This document shows positions 1 through 6,288 of a stretch of 13,067 nt of DNA, one piece after another. The notes below the pieces were generated by a model. The model had not been told where the DNA came from. It ran no database searches and saw only the letters and a list, made by a program, of their open reading frames with translations. The position numbers and the translations under genes are program-made. Numbering within the stretch: the stretch's first letter is position 1; each line of letters starts with the position of its first letter. This stretch comes from Alphaproteobacteria bacterium (GTDB lineage: Bacteria; Pseudomonadota; Alphaproteobacteria; Micropepsales; Micropepsaceae): assembly GCA_028869725.1 (NCBI GenBank), contig JAGWRJ010000716.1:1-13067 (forward strand). The letters are read 5' to 3'.

Positions 1-521
1 ACGCGGATCTTGCGATCCAGAAATTCGCGCGACCACGTCCGCGCGAACGACCGGATCGCAGCCTTGGCGGCGGAAAGTAGGGAAAGTCCGGGACGGCCTA
101 CGTGGATAATGAACGAGGTTGAGAGGATGACAGAGGCGCCGTTACGGAGGATCGGGGCCACAGCCTGCATGGAGAAGAAGACGCCCTTGACGTCGATATC
201 CATGATTTCGTCGTAACGCGCTTCATCGGTCTCGGCGAGCGGGGTGCCATAGGCGATGCCCGCATTAGCGAAAAAGATATCGAGTTCACCGAAGGCCTCG
301 TCGACTTCCTTGCTGACTGCCTGCATGTCAGTGACCGACCGAGCGTCGGCACGCAGGATCAGCGCCTCTTCGCCGAGCTCGGCGCGTACAGCCTCGAAGC
401 GGCTCGTATCGCGCCCGGTGACTGCCACGCGCGCGCCTTCGCGGAGGAAGAGCTTCGCCGTGGCAAGCCCAATTCCACTGGTGCCTCCAGTGATCAGAGC
501 GGTTTTGTCACGCAGCCTCAT
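1..521 (-). CDS. SDR-family NAD(P)-dependent oxidoreductase, 3' end outside window; catalytic Tyr position is Leu
   Basis: The first 173 residues of a short-chain dehydrogenase/reductase are visible; family members have about 245, so about 70 C-terminal residues lie beyond the left edge. The Rossmann motif TGGTSGIG is at residues 11-18, with the acidic stretch RADA after the third strand and the structural motif ANAG at 85-88. The catalytic Ser is present (STS, Ser136). In the YxxxK motif the sequence reads LSAAK (149-153), so Lys153 is kept but the expected Tyr149 is Leu. Spacing from Ser136 to position 149 is the normal 13. The start is an ATG whose complement lies at 519-521. The gene lies 27 bp downstream of the DJ-1 gene on the same strand and is probably co-transcribed. 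The fold is clear. Substrate is unknown, and ordinary dehydrogenase activity is doubtful without the Tyr. Confidence 0.9.
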   Translation of the reverse strand, partial: MRLRDKTALITGGTSGIGLATAKLFLREGARVAVTGRDTSRFEAVRAELGEEALILRADARSVTDMQAVSKEVDEAFGELDIFFANAGIAYGTPLAETDEARYDEIMDIDVKGVFFSMQAVAPILRNGASVILSTSFIIHVGRPGLSLLSAAKAAIRSFARTWSREFLDRKIR

Positions 522-548
522 TGTTAGGTCCTTTTCCGGGCACAGGTT

Positions 549-1232
549 TCAGGCGTCATTGCGCAAGTGATGAGCGACAACCGCGATCCGCCGTTCGGCA
601 TCGGCAAGCGCGGTCGACAGGCGGGCATTCACGGCATCCATGACCGATCGTGGCGCCGTTTCGGGCAGCCCTGCGTCGAACGGCGGTTCGGGCGCGTATT
701 CCAGTAGAAGCTGGGCAGCTTGCGCCGCCTCTTCCCCGCGCAGCTCGGCAATCAGGGAGAGAGCAAAGTCGATCCCGGCCGTCACCCCGCCGCCGGTGAT
801 GCGGTTTCCGTCGCGCACCACCCGGCCGGCATCCGGGATCGCCCCGAACGCCGCCAGAAGTTCCCTGAAGGCCCAGTGGCTGGCGGCGCGGCGCCCTGTC
901 AGTAGACCTGCCGCGGCTAGAATCAGAGAGCCGGTGCAGACCGAGGTGACGTAGGTGGCGCCTTCAGCGAGCCGCCGGATCACGGCGAGAAAACGGGGGG
1001 CCTCTAGTGCCGCGATGCAGCCGAGGCCGCCGGGTACGAGGAGAATGTCGCAGGCCTCGATCGTCTCTAGATCAAGGAGTTCCCCGAATGTCAGCCCATC
1101 TGCGACGATCTTCTTCCGGTCGATCGCAGCCAGCTCGATGTCCATCTCCGGCAAAGTGCGGAGGAGTTGGTAAGGCCCCGCGAAGTCGAGCGGTGTCACC
1201 CCTTCGTAGAGGGGGATGACGACGTGTGTCAT
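549..1232 (-). CDS. DJ-1/PfpI family protein, isonitrile hydratase (InhA)-like
   Basis: A 227-residue single-domain DJ-1/PfpI protein. The nucleophile elbow is VTSVCTGS (94-102) with Cys99 and Thr100, followed by AAAGLLTGRRAASHW. Asp16 in PLDFAGP and the later EYAPEPPFDAG (178-188) match isonitrile hydratase (InhA, about 228 residues), whose key Asp, Cys and Thr are all in place here. InhA hydrates isonitriles to N-substituted formamides; many relatives have untested functions, so the substrate is uncertain. The ATG at 1232 was chosen because the protein then begins with the first beta strand (MTHVVIPLYEG) and GGAG sits about 8 nt upstream. An in-frame ATG at 1289, also preceded by a purine-rich GAGGGA, would add 19 residues unlike the family. 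It heads a probable two-gene operon with the downstream SDR gene, and an inverted repeat lies in its promoter region. Confidence 0.88.
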   Translation of the reverse strand: MTHVVIPLYEGVTPLDFAGPYQLLRTLPEMDIELAAIDRKKIVADGLTFGELLDLETIEACDILLVPGGLGCIAALEAPRFLAVIRRLAEGATYVTSVCTGSLILAAAGLLTGRRAASHWAFRELLAAFGAIPDAGRVVRDGNRITGGGVTAGIDFALSLIAELRGEEAAQAAQLLLEYAPEPPFDAGLPETAPRSVMDAVNARLSTALADAERRIAVVAHHLRNDA

Positions 1233-1273
1233 GGCGCATCTCCATTCACGGATGAAACTGCCGAAGACAAGGC

Positions 1274-1310
1274 ATGGCGTAAAGGCCATATATCCCTCGT
1301 ATTACGCCAT
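1274..1310. promoter_or_regulatory. Inverted repeat, candidate operator upstream of the DJ-1 gene
   Basis: ATGGCGTAA at 1274-1282 is repeated exactly inverted as TTACGCCAT at 1302-1310, with a 19-bp spacer. It sits 42 to 78 bp upstream of the DJ-1 start codon, where an operator would be expected. The right arm overlaps a 17-bp element also found at the promoter of the GlxA-type regulator gene. Binding by any regulator is inference. Confidence 0.4.
1292..1308. promoter_or_regulatory. 17-bp element shared with the regulator promoter, copy 1
   Basis: ATCCCTCGTATTACGCC here matches ATCCCTTATAATACGCC at 4501-4517 at 14 of 17 positions on the same strand. One copy lies upstream of the minus-strand DJ-1 gene, the other over the predicted -10 box of the plus-strand GlxA-type regulator gene. 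A shared binding site, perhaps for that regulator, is inferred. Confidence 0.35.
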
Positions 1311-1398
1311 CTCGCATCAGTGTGTTTTAGCAGCGGCCGTGATGACCGCCGGCATGGAACTCGCGTTTGACCCGATAGAGGCGGACGATGCTGTCGGG

Positions 1399-1644
1399 TC
1401 AGCGCGCAAAGTCATGCGCGAGTGGGCGTTCTCCGCGCCATTCGTGATTGAGATCGGACCGATGGTCGAGCGCTGCCTTTCGAAACTCAAGCACAGTCGC
1501 TGACTGGTCACTCGATACAACAAAACCGCTGACAGTTACGTCGGCTTCATTATGGTCGCTGCCATCCGACTGTGGGTGAGGCACTTCGTCGACAGGACCT
1601 AGGACGTCGATATGCTGGGGCAATGTCACTCCGACGATCGGCAT
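1399..1644 (-). pseudogene. Possible remnant of a GlxA/DJ-1-type protein (N-terminal fragment)
   Basis: An 81-codon frame starts with MPIVGVTLPQHIDVLGPVDE, which resembles the first strand and helix of DJ-1-like domains in GlxA-type regulators. The next part (VTVSGFVVSSDQSATVL) resembles the following strands. After about residue 54 the likeness stops, and the nucleophile-Cys motif never appears. AAAGG precedes the ATG by a few bases, consistent with a former real start. I infer an N-terminal stub cut near 1485-1505. The resemblance was judged by eye, so this could be a chance frame. Confidence 0.3.
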
Positions 1645-2303
1645 CGTGCCTTTGGCAACTGGCGGCAGGAAAGCACGGGAGCAGGTCCGCTCGCAAAACG
1701 CCTGCCAACATTGCTCTTGCCCCGGCAATAACCGAACATCGCTCTGGTCAAGGCAGCGTTCTTTCCCCGGTTATCACCTCTCGCAACTGCTACCGCTTCC
1801 CGGAGCGGGCCGACTGTTCGAATGACAAGCGATATGGGAAGGCCAAGCCCAAACATATGGATGAGCAATGCTGGCACAGGCGGCATCGGGGTTACCGACG
1901 GCGGGGTGACGAAAGCAGTCCGGGGCAGCACGATAAAGCCCATGATTAGAAACACGAGCAGGCCGAGGACCGGACCGCCCAACCATGCCCAGCGATTGAG
2001 AGCCGGAAGGCGCCAAACGATCGGTGCGTAGGTTGTCGCCGGGACGATCGCGACGAAGAAGTGCAATAATGTGCCAAGGACAAGTCCAACGGCACCGTCG
2101 TAAGCCGAGATCCCGATAACGCTGCTCGCCGCGAGCTGCATCTCCGGTATCACGCCGATGCCTCGCGATAACTGTAGAGTCAGCACCGGGGCCAATACGG
2201 CGACGCCGCTTATCAATCCTGCCGATATTCCGGCGCGAGTAGCGGCGGCCAACGAGACAGGAGACGACTTGATTGTTTGTCTCGATTTTAGGGTAATGTT
2301 CAT
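1626..2303 (-). CDS. Small integral membrane protein, four predicted helices, unknown function; 3' end doubtful
   Basis: As read, the product has 225 residues. Four hydrophobic segments lie at about 22-45, 69-93, 108-127 and 143-161, joined by short loops with the motifs YDGAVG (68-73) and RLPALNRW (98-105). It resembles small uncharacterised proteobacterial membrane proteins of about 160 residues that end just after the fourth helix. Function is not known. The ATG at 2303 is preceded by GGAG with 9 nt spacing; an ATG at 2345 in the same frame lacks this support. The last 60 residues are hydrophilic, Cys- and Arg-containing and unlike the rest, and this tail overlaps the start of the GlxA-like fragment. 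A one-base shift near the end of helix four would stop translation at the TAG complementary to 1790-1792, so a frameshift or stop loss is possible. Confidence 0.6.
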   Translation of the reverse strand: MNITLKSRQTIKSSPVSLAAATRAGISAGLISGVAVLAPVLTLQLSRGIGVIPEMQLAASSVIGISAYDGAVGLVLGTLLHFFVAIVPATTYAPIVWRLPALNRWAWLGGPVLGLLVFLIMGFIVLPRTAFVTPPSVTPMPPVPALLIHMFGLGLPISLVIRTVGPLREAVAVARGDNRGKNAALTRAMFGYCRGKSNVGRRFASGPAPVLSCRQLPKARCRSSE

Positions 2304-2429
2304 ATTGTTATTCTCCAGGGGTTTTTCCAGACAGTCGGAGCCCAAGCTCTGACGAATGCCGAGCAGGAAACCGCGCGCTCAAGCGTCGCCAACCCGCGCG
2401 AGCCTGGATCCTCGAGCATATGACCCGGC

Positions 2430-3284
2430 CTATTTTTGCAGGACAGTTGAGATCAGGACTTCAAAAGTCGTCGTAGGACGTCCGATCAGTCTAGAAAGCG
2501 TTGCATTGTCGTCGAATAACGCGCCTCGAGAGGCCGCTGCATCCGCATCGGCCAAGAGGGCTGCCAGCGGAGCCGGAAGTCCTGCATTGGTCAGGACGCC
2601 CTCGTAAGCCTCGGGCGACAGGTCATTGTAAGCGACCGTTTTGCCCGACTGGCGCGACACCTCCACAGCAAACTCTGCAAGCGTAAAAGCATTGTCGGCC
2701 GCAAGTTCGTACGTCCGTCCTGCTTGTCCCTCGCTCGTCAACGCGATCGCGGCCGCCAGCGCATAGTCGGCGCGGGCGGCCGAAGAGAAGCGCCCATCCC
2801 TTGCCGCGCCAAAGACAGCGCCATGCTCCAAAGCACTCGGAAGTGCTGCCAGATGGTTCTCGGTGTACCAGCCGTTACGCAAGATGACAGCCGGCAAGTC
2901 CGATGACTTGATCGCCGCCTCGGTCTGGCGATGTTCGATCGCCAGGCGGGCAGGCGACGTGTCAGCATGGAGCATGCTGGTATAGGCGAAAAGCGAGACG
3001 CCCTGCGCTTGCGCCGCATCGATCACGGCCCGATGGAGCGGCAGGCGGCCCGCGACTTCCGTCGAGGAAATCAGCAAGACTCTGTCAACACTCTCGAAAG
3101 CTCTCGAGAGCGTGGCCGGGCGCTTATAATCCGCCTCTCGCACCAGAACGCCGAGCCGTGACAAATCCGCGCCCTTTGCTGGATCGCGCATTGCTGCAAC
3201 GACTTGGCTGGCAGGGACGCGCTCCAACAGCCGCTCGATGACAAGTCGGCCCAGTTGACCAGAAGCTCCCGTGACTGCGAACAT
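2430..3284 (-). CDS. qorB: NAD(P)H:quinone oxidoreductase type 2, QorB/YtfG-like (NmrA-like atypical SDR)
   Basis: At 284 residues it is close in length and aligns along most of its course with E. coli QorB (YtfG), which reduces quinones with NADPH. The dinucleotide-binding motif TGASGQLG is at 5-12. Other matching blocks are VPASQVVA (23-30), LLISSTEV (70-77), YTSMLHADTSP (101-111), RNGWYTEN (136-143) and a C-terminal region with GLFDD-like and LIGRPTTT segments. It is a soluble cytoplasmic enzyme without membrane segments. AGGAAAA precedes the ATG by about 9 nt. Upstream lies an 8-bp palindrome CCAATTGG (3310-3317). In several proteobacteria a divergent HxlR-type repressor sits beside this gene; no such gene is intact here. 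Confidence 0.9.
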   Translation of the reverse strand: MFAVTGASGQLGRLVIERLLERVPASQVVAAMRDPAKGADLSRLGVLVREADYKRPATLSRAFESVDRVLLISSTEVAGRLPLHRAVIDAAQAQGVSLFAYTSMLHADTSPARLAIEHRQTEAAIKSSDLPAVILRNGWYTENHLAALPSALEHGAVFGAARDGRFSSAARADYALAAAIALTSEGQAGRTYELAADNAFTLAEFAVEVSRQSGKTVAYNDLSPEAYEGVLTNAGLPAPLAALLADADAAASRGALFDDNATLSRLIGRPTTTFEVLISTVLQK

Positions 3285-3438
3285 TTTGCGTTTTCCTATC
3301 TATGCAAAACCAATTGGAAGATACGGCTGCCGCTTGGCGCATGACCGGGCAGTCAGCTCCATGGCGGGCACCGGGCGGGCCGGGCTGAGGGGACACACCA
3401 CGCTGCAGTGTCATGTGCCGGTGCCCGGGAAACTCATC

Positions 3439-4374
3439 TCAGGACCCCGGCATGATGATCACCTTTCCCTTTGGCAGGCCGGTGCTTTCGAGTGCGATGA
3501 TTGCTGGGATCGCGCCAGACAAGGGAACCGTTTCGGCAATCTTCGGAACGAAGGTGCCTTCCAGTGCCGCATCGATGATCGCCGCCATGCCGGCTGAAGT
3601 CGCCTTTCCGAACACAGTCCTGTGGCGCGATGACAGCAGGCTTCGGATCATCTTGGCCGGTGTGATGACGATGTGAAGCGCGACCCCGCCCGGTTTCAGA
3701 AGCGCGTCGCATTGCGCCAGGGACAACGCGCCAGCGGTATCGAAGACCACGTCGTATCGATCCTCGACGGCACCGGTGTCGAAGTTCCGGTAGTCGAAGA
3801 CCTGCTTGATACCCAGTGCCAGGGCCTCGTCGTGACCGGCGGCGCTGCAATTGCCCGATACGATTGCGCCGTGCCGCAAAGCCAATTGCGTCGCCGCGCG
3901 GCCTACGCCGCCCAGGCATCCCGTCACAAATACCGATTGGCCGGGGCGCAGCCTGGCCTTGTCGAACAGGCCCGTCCACGCCGTGGCGCCGACGATCGGC
4001 AGCGCGCCGGCGACCTCGAAGGACAGGGCCCGTGGCTTGAGGTAGGCGTTGGCTTCGTCCGTGATGGCGAACTCCGCGAAAGTTCCAGCCTCCTTCAGCC
4101 CCGTGAATCCCAGGACCTCATCGCCGACCTTCAGCCGCGTGACGGCGGGCCCGACCGCTTCGACCACGCCGGCAAAGTCATGGCCGAGTCCGCGCGGAAA
4201 CCGCGAGCCCGACATCGCCTTTACCTGCCCACGGCGGATGACCCAGTCCATCGGGTTGACCGACGCCGCCATCACCCGGACGCAAACCTGACTTCCTTGT
4301 GGCTCGACAAAGTCGACGGCGTCGAGCCTCAGTTCCTCAGGACCGCCGTATCTGCTGTACTGTATGCGCAGCAT
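3439..4374 (-). CDS. Zinc-independent MDR-family NAD(P)-dependent oxidoreductase (quinone reductase-like)
   Basis: A 311-residue medium-chain dehydrogenase/reductase. The N-terminal GroES-like domain carries AASVNPMDWVIRRG (36-49), GHDFAGVVEAVG (64-75) and KVGDEVLGF (82-90). The Rossmann domain has ALPIVGATAWTGLF (124-137) and VTGCLGGVGRAATQLA (150-165). The catalytic-zinc and structural-zinc Cys clusters of alcohol dehydrogenases are absent, which fits quinone or enone reductases of the QOR group. The ATG at 4374 gives the normal family start (MLRIQYSRYGG); the open frame extends further upstream but that part is Arg-rich and unlike the family. The ribosome-binding site is weak (GGAAAAG). 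It is divergent from the GlxA-type regulator across 146 bp, the usual layout for a regulator and its target. Substrate not determinable. Confidence 0.88.
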   Translation of the reverse strand: MLRIQYSRYGGPEELRLDAVDFVEPQGSQVCVRVMAASVNPMDWVIRRGQVKAMSGSRFPRGLGHDFAGVVEAVGPAVTRLKVGDEVLGFTGLKEAGTFAEFAITDEANAYLKPRALSFEVAGALPIVGATAWTGLFDKARLRPGQSVFVTGCLGGVGRAATQLALRHGAIVSGNCSAAGHDEALALGIKQVFDYRNFDTGAVEDRYDVVFDTAGALSLAQCDALLKPGGVALHIVITPAKMIRSLLSSRHRTVFGKATSAGMAAIIDAALEGTFVPKIAETVPLSGAIPAIIALESTGLPKGKVIIMPGS

Positions 4375-4482
4375 ACTTTTCCGTGACCTCGACACCGGCC
4401 AGATAGAGTTTCCAGCACATACCCAGGCTGGTGGTCGTAAGAGCCGTGCTCCGTGTCGCCGGGATAATGTCGTCGGGAGGCT

Positions 4483-4512
4483 ATGACGAAAAGGACGAAG
4501 ATCCCTTATAAT
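4483..4512 (+). promoter_or_regulatory. Predicted promoter of the GlxA-type regulator gene
   Basis: A perfect -10 hexamer TATAAT lies at 4507-4512. A -35-like ATGACG (4483-4488, four of six matches to TTGACA) is 18 bp upstream. Counting from the -10 box, transcription should begin near 4519, two bases before the ATG at 4521, so the mRNA would be leaderless or nearly so. No Shine-Dalgarno sequence precedes the ATG. Confidence 0.55.
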
Positions 4513-4517
4513 ACGCC
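4501..4517. promoter_or_regulatory. 17-bp element shared with the DJ-1 promoter region, copy 2
   Basis: ATCCCTTATAATACGCC covers the -10 box of the regulator gene and matches 1292-1308 at 14 of 17 positions. A protein bound here would block RNA polymerase, which would fit autorepression. This is inference from position and similarity only. Confidence 0.35.
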
Positions 4518-4520
4518 GCC

Positions 4521-5495
4521 ATGCACCGTGTCGGTTTCTTCGTCTTCCCGGACCACCAGATCCTGGACCTCGCCGGGCCATTCGCCGCCTTTGAGACAGC
4601 GATGCGGCTGTCTGGGCGGCCGCTCTACAGGCTTGAAATCTACTCTTGCGCTGGCGGCTCCGTCGCCAGCCGCGGCGGCGTGCCAGTAGCGACAAAGCCG
4701 GGCGGGAATGCGCGTCTTGACACGCTTATCGTCTGCGGCGGCGAGGTAGCCTCGATGCTGAAGCCGGGCGAAGTGGAGGCCGTTGCGCGTCTCGCCCGCC
4801 GGGCCTCGAGGATTGCCAGCGTCTGCACGGGCGCCTTCCTGCTCGCCGAGGCGGGTCTGCTCGATGGAAGACGCGCGACGACGCATTGGCGCACGGCGCA
4901 CCGGCTTCAGCAGAATTATCCGGCGGTCGAGGTTGACGCAGACCGGATCTTCATTGGCGATCGCGGCGTCTGGACGTCGGCCGGGGTGACGGCCGGCATC
5001 GACCTGGCCCTGGCGCTCATCGAGGCGGATCATGGCCCGGACTTGGCACGCCAAGTCGCGCGCGAGCTGGTTGTGTATCACCGCCGTGCCGGCGGCCAAT
5101 CCCAGTTCGCGCCGATTTCCCAGATGGAGCCGGAATCGGATCGCATACGCCTGGCGCTGTCCTTTGCGCGGGATCACTTGCACGAGGATTTGCCTATTGA
5201 ACGCTTGGCGGACGCGGCGCATCTCAGTGTCCGCCAATTCGGGCGGGCATTCCGGCGCGAGACCGGCGAGACGCCCGCCAGGGCCGTCGAGCGGCTTCGT
5301 GTCGAGGCCGCGCGCGTGCGATTGCAGGAGGGCGCAGAGCCGATCGAGGTGATCGCTCAGGCGCTCGGCTTCACCGACCCCGAGCGCATGCGGCGCGCTT
5401 TCGTCAAACTGTTCGGCATGTCGCCTCAGGCCGTCCGTCGCCTCGATCGGAGCCATGAGCACAAGACTGAAACCTCGTCTCAGCGTGAGGACTAA
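4521..5495 (+). CDS. GlxA-family AraC-type transcriptional regulator with N-terminal DJ-1/PfpI domain
   Basis: A 324-residue two-domain regulator. The N-terminal DJ-1-like domain (1-190) has DLAGPF (16-21), SVCTGAFLLAEAGLL (100-114) with Cys102 at the nucleophile position, RRATTHW (117-123) and TSAGVTAGIDLAL (152-164). A linker follows, then the AraC/XylS DNA-binding domain from about 207. Its two helix-turn-helix units are IERLADAAHLSVRQFGRAF (226-244) and IEVIAQALGFTDPERMRRAF (275-294), ending with the family signature FGMSPQAVR. Length is normal. In this family the DJ-1 domain usually senses a ligand rather than acting as an enzyme. The first ATG (4521) matches the family start. It is divergent from the MDR oxidoreductase gene, which is a likely target, and its C-terminus faces the broken TetR gene 30 bp away. 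Confidence 0.92.
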   Translation: MHRVGFFVFPDHQILDLAGPFAAFETAMRLSGRPLYRLEIYSCAGGSVASRGGVPVATKPGGNARLDTLIVCGGEVASMLKPGEVEAVARLARRASRIASVCTGAFLLAEAGLLDGRRATTHWRTAHRLQQNYPAVEVDADRIFIGDRGVWTSAGVTAGIDLALALIEADHGPDLARQVARELVVYHRRAGGQSQFAPISQMEPESDRIRLALSFARDHLHEDLPIERLADAAHLSVRQFGRAFRRETGETPARAVERLRVEAARVRLQEGAEPIEVIAQALGFTDPERMRRAFVKLFGMSPQAVRRLDRSHEHKTETSSQRED

Positions 5496-5525
5496 CGTGT
5501 GATGGCGGTAAGCCGGCACTGGTTT

Positions 5526-5873
5526 TCATTTGCCAAAGCTGTGCAAGAGCGCTGTTGCCATCTCGCGTGCGCCTAAAGCTAAGGCCTCGTCGGTCAGTTC
5601 CCCCGCCGTCCAGAACGACAGCACGCCGCGGAAGGCAAAAGCCAGCTGACCCGGAAGGCAAGTCAGAGCCTCCACACGCCGGGAAACGGCCAGTCCCTCG
5701 CCGTCATCCAGCGCGAGAGCCCACAGGGCTTTCGAATGATCGAACACCTTGCCGGGAGATGCCGCCTCGGCGCCGAGCCAACCCAGCACGGCGCGGTTCA
5801 AGCGGGGCTCCTCCAGCATGACCGTCACCGCGATATCGACGGAAAGAAGCACGCGGTCCGCGGCGGCGAGAAG
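5526..5873 (-). pseudogene. TetR-family regulator, 5' truncated (C-terminal ligand-binding part only)
   Basis: About 115 residues resemble the C-terminal helical ligand-binding domain of TetR regulators, from LLAAADRVLLSV through MLEEPRLNRAVLG and RGVLSFWTAGELTDEALALGA to a natural stop. The N-terminal helix-turn-helix domain of about 60 residues is absent in every minus frame upstream. The frame stays open to an ATG at 5945, but those first 24 residues are Gly-, Arg- and Cys-rich and unlike TetR proteins. Likeness ends near 5873, where coding-like sequence on the opposite strand begins. I infer a gene cut by a rearrangement. Without the DNA-binding half it cannot act as a repressor. It converges on the GlxA-type regulator gene. 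Confidence 0.65.
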
Positions 5874-5887
5874 ACCACCGCCGCGAC

Positions 5888-6121
5888 ATGGGGCAGTACA
5901 TGGTCGCCCTCTTCCACATGCTCCTCGAAGCGCAGAAGGTGGCATTTGGAACGCCAGACCAGATCCTTTCGTTTGTCTCTGACGTTCGGTTGGGCGAGCG
6001 CATTCTCGCGGGCGCGGACCACGCAGCGCGCATCCGACGGATCCGGGAGGCCTGTCGGCAGATCAAGAACCAGTGGGCCACCATCAAGCCCCGCAAGTCC
6101 GTTCTGAAGAAGAAGCCGTAA
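5888..6121 (+). CDS. Small hypothetical protein or C-terminal fragment, 77 residues
   Basis: Not recognised. The frame has strongly GC-rich third codon positions, and the product is soluble, helical and basic, ending KPRKSVLKKKP. Residues such as LFHMLLEAQKVAFG and HAARIRRIREACRQIKNQW suggest amphipathic helices. The frame remains open upstream of the ATG back to a stop at 5819-5821, passing through EDHRRD just before the Met. No good ribosome-binding site precedes the ATG. It may therefore be the tail of a longer gene whose front was lost at the same junction that cut the TetR gene (about 5870-5888). A small intact gene cannot be excluded. Confidence 0.4.
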   Translation: MGQYMVALFHMLLEAQKVAFGTPDQILSFVSDVRLGERILAGADHAARIRRIREACRQIKNQWATIKPRKSVLKKKP

Positions 6122-6184
6122 CAACGCGCGGTGGCGTGAGCCTTCCGGCGTCTAGGTGTGCTTGCTGCATAGTGGAGTAGAGAT

Positions 6185-6258
6185 TGGCTGGGGGACTAGG
6201 ATTCGAACCTAGACTAGCGGAGTCAGAGTCCGCGGTCCTACCGTTAGACGATCCCCCA
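6185..6258 (-). tRNA. tRNA-Gln (anticodon CUG)
   Basis: A complete 74-nt tRNA with encoded CCA. The acceptor strands TGGGGGA and TCCCCCA pair over 7 bp, with G as discriminator base and then CCA. The D-arm is GTCTAACGGTAGGAC. The anticodon stem GCGGA/TCCGC closes the loop CTCTGAC, giving anticodon CUG for Gln. The T-arm is CTAGG-TTCGAAT-CCTAG. Upstream on its strand a TTGAAT (complement of 6309-6314) with a TACAGG 17 bp further on is a weak promoter candidate. The tRNA separates accessory-looking genes from conserved housekeeping genes. Confidence 0.97.
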
Positions 6259-6288
6259 AGGGACCGGGCCTGCGCCCGGGAGGTCCCT
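6259..6288. repeat. Inverted repeat (hairpin) immediately 5' of the tRNA
   Basis: AGGGACC (6259-6265) pairs with GGTCCCT (6282-6288). Inside it, GGGC (6266-6269) pairs with GCCC (6274-6277) around the loop CTGC, with GGGA bulged. It begins at the base next to the first nucleotide of the tRNA. There is no T run on either strand, so a simple Rho-independent terminator is unlikely. It may be part of the tRNA precursor leader. Confidence 0.5.

Larger units (their letters stand above)
1233..1625. other. 393-bp stretch without an intact gene: promoter region plus probable gene debris
   Basis: The left part (1233-1330) is the leader and promoter region of the DJ-1 gene. From about 1341 to 1503 an open plus-strand frame with strongly GC-rich third codon positions ends in TGA (1501-1503); its product (ending MVERCLSKLKHSR) looks like the tail of a protein I do not recognise. 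The rest is overlapped by a minus-strand GlxA-like fragment. No terminator, tRNA or mobile-element end is visible. Confidence 0.4.

Noticed and set aside
3302..3388. 28-codon plus-strand frame upstream of qorB, where an HxlR repressor often sits
   Set aside because: It has no recognisable HxlR motif, is very short and lies in promoter DNA. It is more likely chance than a repressor remnant.
3673..4386. 237-residue plus-strand open frame opposite the MDR oxidoreductase
   Set aside because: It lies fully antisense to a gene with clear family motifs; its Arg-rich composition is typical of a high-GC shadow frame.
4375..4695. 107-residue N-terminal extension of the MDR oxidoreductase frame
   Set aside because: It is Arg-rich and antisense to the regulator gene and its promoter; the family start is at 4374.
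4506..5519. 337-residue minus-strand open frame opposite the GlxA-type regulator
   Set aside because: The plus strand encodes a complete DJ-1 plus AraC protein with all motifs; the antisense product has no recognisable domain.
6122..6184. Terminator downstream of the tRNA on the minus strand
   Set aside because: Only a 3-bp stem (GCC-GGAA-GGC) and no T run could be found.
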